From the NCBI GenBank assembly GCA_045600065.1, contig JAZRXE010000076.1:1-16268 (forward strand): a stretch of DNA of 16,268 nucleotides, written 5' to 3'. This document shows positions 6,187 through 12,388 of this stretch, piece by piece. The notes beneath the pieces are model-generated. The model was not told the origin of the DNA. It searched no databases and saw nothing but the letters and a program-made list of their open reading frames with translations. Both the position numbers and the translations under genes were made by a program. This stretch comes from RGIG2707 sp045600065. Its GTDB lineage: Bacteria > Bacillota > Clostridia > Peptostreptococcales > Anaerovoracaceae. How positions within the stretch are numbered: position 1 is the stretch's first letter; every line of letters starts with the position of its first letter.

Positions 6187-6852
6187 TCAAATATCCCGTG
6201 GTATTTCTACCTGCGGAAATAAAATAAAGGCATAATTTATGGTCTTTCCCGCGGATGAGAATTTTTCCTCGTACTCGGTCATCACATTATCCGCCGCCCA
6301 GGGGGATGAGTGAAGATCCCTTGTAATGCGCACAGGCTCCAGCCCGCATGCCTTGAATTCCTCCAGGGAAAACGCAAAGAGTTCGTCGTTGTCTGTCTTG
6401 AAGGCCAGAAAGCCTCCGGGCTTTACCACCCGTTTGTACTCCTCCAGAAAGCGCCTGCTCGTAAGACGCCTGTGCTCGTGGCGTGCCTTGGGCCAGGGAT
6501 CGCAGAAGTTGATATATATGCCGGAAAGTTCTCCCTGCCCGAACATCTCCGCCGGATGGCTTATATATTCGCCTATAAGCCTGATGTTCTGAATATCCTC
6601 TTCCTTTGCCTTCTGCAGTATGCGAACGGAAATATTGTCTCCGCCCTCCGCAGCCAGATAATTGTTTTCCGGATGCAGAGCTGCCGTAGTGCACAGAAAG
6701 CGTCCCTTGCCGCTGCCGATTTCTATAAAAAGCGGAGCACTGCGTCTGAACTCCAGCTGCCAGCTGCCCTTTTTTTCGAAGGGAAGCTCCACCAGCCAGG
6801 CTCTGCAGTCTTCCACTATAGCTTCTCTGTTTTTGACCGTTCTCTGTCTCAT
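6187..6852 (-). CDS. trmB: tRNA (guanine-46-N7)-methyltransferase
   Basis: Class I SAM-dependent methyltransferase that forms m7G46 in tRNA variable loops. In 221 residues it shows the SAM-binding motif IEIGSGKGRFL (about 43-53), the TrmB signature NFCDPWPKARHEHRRL (115-130), KPGGFLAFKTDN and the C-terminal TEYEEKF block. Length is typical. It starts 9 nt after the ecfT stop and is probably cotranscribed with the ECF genes. Those transport genes have no obvious link to tRNA modification, so the pairing may be only positional. Confidence 0.95.
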   Translation of the reverse strand: MRQRTVKNREAIVEDCRAWLVELPFEKKGSWQLEFRRSAPLFIEIGSGKGRFLCTTAALHPENNYLAAEGGDNISVRILQKAKEEDIQNIRLIGEYISHPAEMFGQGELSGIYINFCDPWPKARHEHRRLTSRRFLEEYKRVVKPGGFLAFKTDNDELFAFSLEEFKACGLEPVRITRDLHSSPWAADNVMTEYEEKFSSAGKTINYAFILFPQVEIPRDI

Positions 6853-6861
6853 GCCGCCGCC

Positions 6862-7671
6862 TTAGAAAAGCCCCAGGGACCTTGAATAATACATGGCTCC
6901 GAGATAGAGTCCGTAGCAGACGAAGGCTCCTGCATCCAGACCGGTCATCCTGATGGCGTTCATTCTGGTGCGCCCCTCGCCGCCCCGGTAACACCTGGCC
7001 TCCATGGCCATGGCAAGATCGGATGCTATCCTGAAGGCGCTTACAAACAGTGGCACCAGCAGGGGAATCAGGCTTTGGGCCCTTTCCCTGAGGTTGCCGG
7101 TCTCAAAATCCGCGCCTCTGGCCGTCTGTGCCTTCATGATCTTGTCGGTCTCGTCCATGAGCGTGGGGATAAAGCGCAGGGCTATGCTCATCATCATGGC
7201 GAGCTCGTGGGCCGGAAGTCCTATGAGCTTGAACGGAGAAAAGAGCTTTTCCAGTCCGTCTGTCAGGGTAATGGGCTTGGTCGTAAGGGTGAGCAGGGAG
7301 GATCCGAAGATCAGCATTATAAGGCGCATGGCCATAAAGGCAGCCCGCTCTATGCCCTCTCTTGTAAGGTTCAAAAACCAGAAGCTCCATATAGGCTCGC
7401 CGGGAGTCATGAACAGGTTGATGAACATCGTAAAGAAGATCAGAAGCATTATGGGCTTGAGACCCTTGCTGATATAGCCGAAGGGCACTCCGGAAAGCTT
7501 TATGCATATGACAAGGCACAGGGCGGCAAAGCCGTAGGCCGTAAAGCTGTCAGCCACAAAAAGGGACACGAGAAACACCAGGGTGCCGATGATCTTGGTC
7601 CTGGGGTCCATCCTGTGTACTATTGATCCGCCGGGATAATACTGGCCCAGCGTAATGTCTTTTACTGCCAT
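6862..7671 (-). CDS. ecfT: ECF transporter transmembrane component EcfT
   Basis: EcfT couples the two ATPases to exchangeable substrate-binding S components in energy-coupling factor vitamin and metal transporters. The 269-residue protein has hydrophobic segments at about 28-58, 72-88 and 110-130, plus a C-terminal helix. It carries the coupling motifs ARG at 184-186 and a second Ala-Arg motif, ARCYRGG, at 225-231 in the cytoplasmic helices. It begins 5 nt after ecfA2, with an AAGGA site. No S component is encoded in the window, as expected for a group II module shared by several S proteins. Confidence 0.93.
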   Translation of the reverse strand: MAVKDITLGQYYPGGSIVHRMDPRTKIIGTLVFLVSLFVADSFTAYGFAALCLVICIKLSGVPFGYISKGLKPIMLLIFFTMFINLFMTPGEPIWSFWFLNLTREGIERAAFMAMRLIMLIFGSSLLTLTTKPITLTDGLEKLFSPFKLIGLPAHELAMMMSIALRFIPTLMDETDKIMKAQTARGADFETGNLRERAQSLIPLLVPLFVSAFRIASDLAMAMEARCYRGGEGRTRMNAIRMTGLDAGAFVCYGLYLGAMYYSRSLGLF

Positions 7672-7676
7672 ATTCC

Positions 7677-8555
7677 TTAACGCTGCAGGCGATGCCTGCG
7701 TTCTTCAAAAAACTTCTCTATCTGATCTTCCGCCTCCGCGGTGGTCAGCACATTGGTATCTATGCCTTCAAAGCCGGGAATAGCTGCCAAAAGCTCCATG
7801 AACTGTGCCGGCTGCGGCAGCATAAGCTTGTATTCTGCCAGCTTTTTCCCGTCGGAAAATATCTGCCTCGGAGTGCCGTCCATTACTATGCGTCCGCCGC
7901 TCATGACAAGCACCCTGTCTGCCAGCTCCGCCACATCCTCCATGTTGTGAGATACCAGAACTATGCTCATATTGGTGCGGTCCTGAAGTCTGTCTATCAT
8001 GTCAAGAAGCTCGCCGTGACCCTTTGGATCCAGGCCTGCGGTGGGCTCATCCAGGATCAGAAGCTCCGGCTCCATGGCAAGAACGCCCGCTATGGCGACC
8101 CTGCGCTTCTGCCCTCCGGAAAGTGCAAAGGGAGATTCCCCGCCCTTCTCGTCCGGATCTATGCCAACCAGCTCCAGGGCACGTCTTGCCTTGGCTATGC
8201 ATTCCTCTTCGGAAAAGCCCTGGTTTTTGGGCCCGAAACATACATCCTTTATGACGCTCTCCTCAAAAAGCTGATACTCCGGATACTGGAACACCAGACC
8301 TATCTTTCTCTTTTCGGCCTTTGCCTGCGGGCTTTTGTCGTTGATATCCACACCGTTTGCCAGTACCCTGCCGCTTGTGGGCTGCAAAAGCCCGCATATC
8401 TGCTGGGTGAGCGTGGATTTGCCGCAGCCTGTATGGCCTATGATAGCGGTGAACTGACCTGGCTCCAGCACCAGATCGATCTTGTCCAGAGCCTTGGTCT
8501 CGTAGGGAAGGCCAGGACTGTATATAAAGCTGAGATCTTCTATTTCAATTCGCAT
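7677..8555 (-). CDS. ecfA2: ECF transporter ATPase EcfA2
   Basis: ABC-type ATPase that forms a heterodimer with EcfA1 and powers ECF transport. The 292-residue protein has Walker A GHTGCGKST (40-48), Q-loop VFQYPEYQLF (88-97), signature LSGGQKRR (145-152), Walker B LLILDEP (165-171) and the H-loop in LVSHNM. The Q-loop YPEYQLFEE form is typical of EcfA2. The C-terminal tail (about 245-292) is longer than in plain importer ATPases, as in this family. Its start overlaps the ecfA1 end by 16 nt, which suggests translational coupling. Confidence 0.93.
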   Translation of the reverse strand: MRIEIEDLSFIYSPGLPYETKALDKIDLVLEPGQFTAIIGHTGCGKSTLTQQICGLLQPTSGRVLANGVDINDKSPQAKAEKRKIGLVFQYPEYQLFEESVIKDVCFGPKNQGFSEEECIAKARRALELVGIDPDEKGGESPFALSGGQKRRVAIAGVLAMEPELLILDEPTAGLDPKGHGELLDMIDRLQDRTNMSIVLVSHNMEDVAELADRVLVMSGGRIVMDGTPRQIFSDGKKLAEYKLMLPQPAQFMELLAAIPGFEGIDTNVLTTAEAEDQIEKFFEERRHRLQR

Positions 8556-9370
8556 AATGCCTCTGCCAGCTGCTGCTGCTCGATGATGCCTTCAGGAAGC
8601 CTTAATCCTGCCTTTTTAAGCCTGTGGGCAAGATCCACCGCAAAGGGGAGCTCCAGATTCATGTCCGTCAGCTTGTCAGCGCTGCTGAAAAGCCCTGCGG
8701 GAGTATCATCCATTACAAGCCTGCCGTCCTTGAGGACCAGAATGCGGTCCGCCCTGGCGGCCTCCTCCATGTAATGGGTTATCAGCACTATGGTCTTTCC
8801 GCTTTCGTGAAGACGGCAGATGATATTCAATATATCTCTGCGGCCGGCAGGATCCAGCATGGCCGTAGGCTCATCGAATACCAGGCATTCGGGCTCCATG
8901 GCCAGCACGCCTGCTATGGCGACTCTCTGCTTCTGTCCGCCGGACAGCAGATGAGGGCCCTTTTTGCGATGCTCGTACATCCCCACGGCATTCAGTGCAT
9001 CGTCGACCCTGCGCCTTATGTCTGCAGGATCCACCCCCAGGTTTTCCGGGCCGAAGGCTACGTCGTCCTCCACCACGGAGCTTACCAGCTGGTTGTCCGG
9101 GTTCTGGAACACCATGCCCACCCGGGTGCGTATGCTCCAGAGGGAGGATTCATCCCGGGTATCCATGCCGTCCACCTCCACGGTGCCGCTGTCCGGCAGC
9201 AGAAGGGCGTTGAGATGCTTGGCAAAGGTGGATTTCCCGGAGCCGTTGGGCCCTACCACGGCAACAAAGCTGCCTCTTTTTATGTCTGTGCTCAGATGGT
9301 CGATAACAGGGGCATCCCCTTCCTCGCCATAGGTGAACACTATGTCTTTTACGCTGATAATATTGTCCAT
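8540..9370 (-). CDS. ecfA1: ECF transporter ATPase EcfA1
   Basis: Partner ATPase of EcfA2. With the start at ATG 9370 it has 276 residues: Walker A GPNGSGKST (40-48), Q-loop VFQNPDNQLV, signature LSGGQKQR (142-149), Walker B CLVFDEP (162-168) and an H-loop in LITHYM. The NPDNQLVSS sequence is typical of EcfA1. The frame extends back to a TTG at 9391, but that would place the -10 element TATAAT inside the coding sequence. ATG 9370 fits the family's N-terminus (ISVKDIVFTY) better. No Shine-Dalgarno site is seen before 9370, and the predicted transcript starts only a few nucleotides upstream. First gene of the ECF series. Confidence 0.92.
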   Translation of the reverse strand: MDNIISVKDIVFTYGEEGDAPVIDHLSTDIKRGSFVAVVGPNGSGKSTFAKHLNALLLPDSGTVEVDGMDTRDESSLWSIRTRVGMVFQNPDNQLVSSVVEDDVAFGPENLGVDPADIRRRVDDALNAVGMYEHRKKGPHLLSGGQKQRVAIAGVLAMEPECLVFDEPTAMLDPAGRRDILNIICRLHESGKTIVLITHYMEEAARADRILVLKDGRLVMDDTPAGLFSSADKLTDMNLELPFAVDLAHRLKKAGLRLPEGIIEQQQLAEALCELK

Positions 9371-9379
9371 AACAGAGCT

Positions 9380-9408
9380 ATTATATATCAAAACCCCCGC
9401 AGCGTCAC
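9380..9408 (-). promoter_or_regulatory. Promoter of ecfA1 operon
   Basis: The minus strand has TATAAT (9385-9380) with GTGACG (9408-9403) 17 nt upstream, four of six matching the -35 consensus. The start would lie near 9374-9372, giving an almost leaderless message for ATG 9370. The -35 sits in the loop of the upstream operon's terminator hairpin. Confidence 0.6.
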
Positions 9409-9435
9409 ACTTTTTTGCATGGACCTTTGCGGGGG
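9390..9435 (-). terminator. Probable terminator of the ABC transporter operon
   Basis: On the minus strand CCCCCGCA (9435-9428) pairs perfectly with TGCGGGGG (9401-9394) around a 26-nt loop, and four T follow. The long loop and short T-run make it moderate in strength. It sits 63 nt past the ATPase stop codon and overlaps the ecfA1 promoter. Confidence 0.6.
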
Positions 9436-9497
9436 CGCATTGCTCTGATCTGCGTCAAGACAGGCTTAAGTCTCCTGCCGCGAAGATATGACTGCGG

Positions 9498-10250
9498 TCA
9501 GTATTCAAATATATCCAGCAGTTCGTTTACAGTCAGATGGGCCTTCGCTTCTCCGGACACATCCAGGACCACCCTTCCTGCATTCATGGCTATGAGCCTG
9601 CTGCCGTGAGCAAGGGCATCCCTCATGTTGTGGGTGACCATCATTGCGGTAAGTCCGTTTTCCCGTATCAGCCTGTCGGAAAGCTCCAGTACCACAGCCG
9701 CCGTTTTGGGATCCAGCGCAGCGGTATGCTCGTCAAGCAGCAGAAGCCCGGGCTTTTTAAGTGTCGCCATAAGCAGGGTCAGAGCCTGCCTCTGCCCGCC
9801 GGACAGCAGTCCAACCTTGGTCTGCAGGCGGTCCTCAAGCTCCAGGCCCAAAGGCTTCAGGGCCTCTTTATACCGCGCTCTTTCTTCATCTGAGATTCCC
9901 CATTTAAGGCCGCGGCGATCGCCCCTGCGAGCAGCCAGGGCAAGGTTTTCCTCTATCCACATATCGTGGGCCGTACCCATCATCGGGTCCTGAAATACCC
10001 TTCCGAGAAACGCCGCCCGCTTAAAGGCCGGCATTCGGGTTATATCCCTTCCGTCTATGGAGATGGTGCCCGAATCCACGAAAAAGCTTCCTGCCACAGC
10101 GTTGAGAGCCGTGGATTTTCCTGCCCCGTTGCCTCCTATGACAGTAACAAAATCTCCGTCATTAAGGGTCAGATCGTAGTGATCCAGTGCTGTTTTGGCG
10201 TTTACGGTACCCGGGTTGAAGGTTTTGCATACATCTTTCATTTCCAGCAT
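9498..10250 (-). CDS. ABC transporter ATPase, TrpX/Y/Z-type uptake system
   Basis: ATP-binding subunit of the three-gene importer. The 250 residues contain Walker A GGNGAGKST (39-47), a Q-loop in VFQDPMMGT, signature LSGGQRQ (149-155), and Walker B LLLLDEH (169-175) with catalytic Glu174 and the D-loop ALD, then the H-loop in VTHNM. His in place of the usual Pro after Asp-Glu is, from memory, common in ATPases paired with PF04392 binding proteins. The ATG overlaps the permease stop by one base and follows a strong AAAGGAGG site. Its substrate is probably set by the binding protein; see the Tyr leader upstream. Confidence 0.85.
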   Translation of the reverse strand: MLEMKDVCKTFNPGTVNAKTALDHYDLTLNDGDFVTVIGGNGAGKSTALNAVAGSFFVDSGTISIDGRDITRMPAFKRAAFLGRVFQDPMMGTAHDMWIEENLALAARRGDRRGLKWGISDEERARYKEALKPLGLELEDRLQTKVGLLSGGQRQALTLLMATLKKPGLLLLDEHTAALDPKTAAVVLELSDRLIRENGLTAMMVTHNMRDALAHGSRLIAMNAGRVVLDVSGEAKAHLTVNELLDIFEY

Positions 10251-11143
10251 CAGCGTCTGCCTCCTTTCAGGTTGGGCACGGTCAGGAACAGCGCCACCAT
10301 GGCGGCGGACACCAGCTTAAGATCGTTGGTATTAAGACCCATCTGAAGCACAATCTGAAGCACCAGATAGTAGATTATGGCACCCAGCACAACAGAACAA
10401 AGCCTCAGAGCAAAATTGCCGAAGATCTTTCCGAACACCACCTCGCCTATGATCACCGCGGCAAGGCCTATCACTATAGCGCCCCTGCCCATGTTGATAT
10501 CCACGGCACCCTGGAACTGCGCCAGCAGAGCGCCGGAAAGCGCCACCATGCCGTTGGCTGCCATAAGCCCCAGGACCATATTCCGGTCCGTATCTATACC
10601 CTGAGCCCTTGCCATGTCCGCATTGTTTCCGGTAGCCCTGATGCCGCAGCCCAGCTCAGTTCCGAAAAACCAGTACAAAAAGCCCACAAGCAGAGCGCAC
10701 AGCAGCAGAAGCAAAGGGATAGGATTATCCGGATTTAAGGTCCTGACATGGCGCTGGGAGACCAGCAGCGCATACTTATCCACGCTTATGGGTTGATTTG
10801 CCTTGCTGTCCATAATCCGCAGATTCACCGAATAAAGCGAAAGCTGGGTTAGTATGCCCGCAAGTATTGCCGGGATACCGCACTTGGTCTGGAGCAGGCC
10901 GGTGACAAGCCCTGCAGCCATGCCGCTGAGAACGGCAATAAGCAGCGCGGGCCAGGCCCCCATGCCGGAACGCATGAGCATGATGCACACTGCGCCACCG
11001 GTTGCTATGGAGCCGTCCACCGTCAGATCCGAGGTGTTCAGCACTCTGAAGCTTATATATACGCCCATTGCCATGATGCCCCAGATAAGACCCTGGGCAC
11101 AGGCGCCGGGCATTGCCGATGCCAAAGATGTAAAGAAAGACAT
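10250..11143 (-). CDS. ABC transporter permease (BPD_transp_2 type)
   Basis: Multi-spanning inner membrane subunit of the importer, 297 residues with about eight hydrophobic segments. The N-terminal motif FRVLNTSDLTVDGSIATGGA and the later GIRATGNNADMARAQGID are typical of the branched-chain/ribose-type permease fold in the TrpY-like subgroup that pairs with PF04392 binding proteins. It starts 9 nt after the binding-protein stop with a GGAG site slightly far upstream (12 nt), and ends overlapping the ATPase start. Same operon as its neighbours. Confidence 0.88.
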   Translation of the reverse strand: MSFFTSLASAMPGACAQGLIWGIMAMGVYISFRVLNTSDLTVDGSIATGGAVCIMLMRSGMGAWPALLIAVLSGMAAGLVTGLLQTKCGIPAILAGILTQLSLYSVNLRIMDSKANQPISVDKYALLVSQRHVRTLNPDNPIPLLLLLCALLVGFLYWFFGTELGCGIRATGNNADMARAQGIDTDRNMVLGLMAANGMVALSGALLAQFQGAVDINMGRGAIVIGLAAVIIGEVVFGKIFGNFALRLCSVVLGAIIYYLVLQIVLQMGLNTNDLKLVSAAMVALFLTVPNLKGGRR

Positions 11144-11152
11144 ATTATTTGA

Positions 11153-12115
11153 TCACTCCAATGCTTCGTAGCCTTCCACAGGGCTAAGGCCCAGAGCCTG
11201 GCACATCTGCGGGTTGTAGAATAAAGATGCTTCGGTAAATTCCACGGGCATCTGCGAGATATCGGCTTCGCCGGTGAGTATGCGGGCTGCCATCTTTCCG
11301 GTGGTAACGCCCAGATCGTAGTAGCTGATGGACAAAGCGGCTACTCCGCAGCCCTTGCACAGTTCACCCTCGCCTGCTATGGCGGCCTTGCCTGCGGGGA
11401 TCAGAATGTTGGCAATGGCTTCTGCATTGGCCGCAGCGGTGTTGTCTGTGGGGATGTAGAGCACATCGCTCTCATTGCAGGCGGCCTGGGTAACGGATGC
11501 TATATCGTTGGTATCGGTAAAGCTGAATTCCCTGACATTCAGTCCCTTGGCGCTCAGGAACCTGCTGATCTCATCCACCTGATAGCGGCTGTTAGCCTCT
11601 GCGGAGCAGAACAGAATGCCCACGTTTTTCGCCTCGGGGAACCATTCGGTCAGCATTTCAGCCTGCTTGTCCAAGGGTGCCAGATCGCAGGTCCCGCTGA
11701 TGTTTCCGCCTACGGTACCGTTGAAATCCTCGATCTCCAGGGCGGAGCCGTAGTTGGTGATGGAGGTGCCCAGAATGGGGATCTCCGACGTTGCGGAGGC
11801 TGCAGCTGTCAGGGCCGCGGTGGCATTGGCCATAATGAGATCCACATTGTTGGACAGCAGATTGTTGACTATGGTAGAGCAGTTAGCCGAATCGCCGGAG
11901 GCGTTCTGCTCCAGGAATTCCACCTGTCCGGGCAGTGCTTCCTCAAGGGCATCGCGGAAGCCCTGAGTGGCGGCATCAAGCGCCGGATGCTGGGCAAGCT
12001 GGCAGATACCTACCTTAAAGCCAGTGCCTTCAGAAGATACTTCTTTCTTTTCGCCGCATGCGGCCAGGCTGAATACCATCAGCAGGGCCAGCAGCATACT
12101 GATAAAACGCTTCAT
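11153..12115 (-). CDS. ABC transporter substrate-binding lipoprotein (PF04392 / TrpX-like)
   Basis: Extracytoplasmic binding protein anchored by a lipid. A lipoprotein signal peptide runs from the basic start (MKRF) through a hydrophobic core to the lipobox LAAC, with Cys20 as the modified residue. The mature part resembles the ABC_sub_bind family: KVGICQLAQHPALDAATQGF, the hinge segment ILGTSITNYG, GILFCSAEANS and YIPTDNTAAANAEAI. At 320 residues it has the normal size. The family includes proteins linked to tryptophan or other amino acids in Firmicutes. The Tyr-rich leader peptide upstream suggests tyrosine or an aromatic relative here, an inference from regulation and not from the binding site. 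Confidence 0.88.
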   Translation of the reverse strand: MKRFISMLLALLMVFSLAACGEKKEVSSEGTGFKVGICQLAQHPALDAATQGFRDALEEALPGQVEFLEQNASGDSANCSTIVNNLLSNNVDLIMANATAALTAAASATSEIPILGTSITNYGSALEIEDFNGTVGGNISGTCDLAPLDKQAEMLTEWFPEAKNVGILFCSAEANSRYQVDEISRFLSAKGLNVREFSFTDTNDIASVTQAACNESDVLYIPTDNTAAANAEAIANILIPAGKAAIAGEGELCKGCGVAALSISYYDLGVTTGKMAARILTGEADISQMPVEFTEASLFYNPQMCQALGLSPVEGYEALE

Positions 12116-12144
12116 GATTGTCTTCTCTCTTTCTTGTCTTGCAT

Positions 12145-12180
12145 AAAAAATACCGGCCCTGTCTGAGAACAGAGCCGGCT
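12145..12180 (-). terminator. Attenuator terminator of the ABC transporter leader
   Basis: On the minus strand CCGGCTCTGT (12178-12169) pairs with ACAGGGCCGG (12162-12153), ten pairs with one G-U, around a 6-nt loop. Six T follow (12150-12145). It lies 30 nt before the first structural gene, so by default it blocks the operon. Its 5' arm can instead pair with the upstream segment at 12216-12207. Confidence 0.85.
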
Positions 12181-12290
12181 GGATGTGCCTTTGATAGTGA
12201 TATTGCGGCTTCTATTGCTTCAGGATTTCCTACACCTTAATTCCCCGTTACCTTGCAGTAACGGTAGGCGTAAGCATAATAGAAGCCACA
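12168..12290 (-). promoter_or_regulatory. Attenuation region with mutually exclusive hairpins (anti-antiterminator/antiterminator)
   Basis: Segment 1, TGTGGCTTCTATTATGCTT (12290-12272), overlaps the first Tyr codons of the leader peptide. It is complementary to segment 2, AAGCAATAGAAGCCGCA (12220-12204), with a perfect 10-bp core (GGCTTCTATT with AATAGAAGCC). Segment 2 can instead pair with segment 3, CGGCTCTGTT (12177-12168), the 5' arm of the terminator, through ten pairs with one bulged A and one G-U. A further hairpin, CCGTTAC (12264-12258) with GTAACGG (12251-12245), sits inside the 1:2 loop. Expected logic: a ribosome stalled at Tyr codons covers segment 1, 2 pairs with 3, and transcription continues. 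With enough Tyr-tRNA, 1 pairs with 2 and the terminator forms. Confidence 0.85.
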
Positions 12291-12314
12291 CATCATGCTG
12301 TTTATTTTGTTCAT
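12237..12314 (-). CDS. Tyr-rich leader peptide (attenuation)
   Basis: A 25-codon frame starts at ATG 12314 behind AAAGGAG with 6-nt spacing, the best ribosome binding site of this operon, and ends at TAA 12239-12237. Residues 9-21 read CGFYYAYAYRYCK: five Tyr (12, 13, 15, 17, 19) and one Phe. The Tyr codons use both TAT and TAC, so the signal is charged tRNA-Tyr and not one codon form. The stop codon is 17 nt before segment 2 of the attenuator. The peptide is too short to be an enzyme, and its codon content matches the classical leader peptides of amino-acid operons. Confidence 0.88.
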   Translation of the reverse strand: MNKINSMMCGFYYAYAYRYCKVTGN

Positions 12315-12356
12315 GACAGACTCCTTTCTGCGTCCTGAGTAATAATTACCATAACT

Positions 12357-12385
12357 AAATTACAATGTTTCGAAAACTTTGTCAA
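12357..12385 (-). promoter_or_regulatory. Promoter of the ABC transporter operon
   Basis: The minus strand has a perfect TTGACA (12385-12380). The -10 is less clear: TAATTT at 12362-12357 with 17-nt spacing, or TGTAAT at 12364-12359 with 15. The start would be near 12350, about 36 nt before the leader peptide ATG. The -35 is just past the addB stop codon (12389). A palindrome, GTAATTATTAC, lies around the predicted start and could be an operator. Confidence 0.6.
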
Positions 12386-12388
12386 TTA

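Noticed and set aside
12116..12360. T-box riboswitch before the ABC transporter
   Set aside because: No T-box core sequence (TGGNACCGCG type) is present in the leader. The Tyr-rich peptide and competing stems fit ribosome-mediated attenuation instead.
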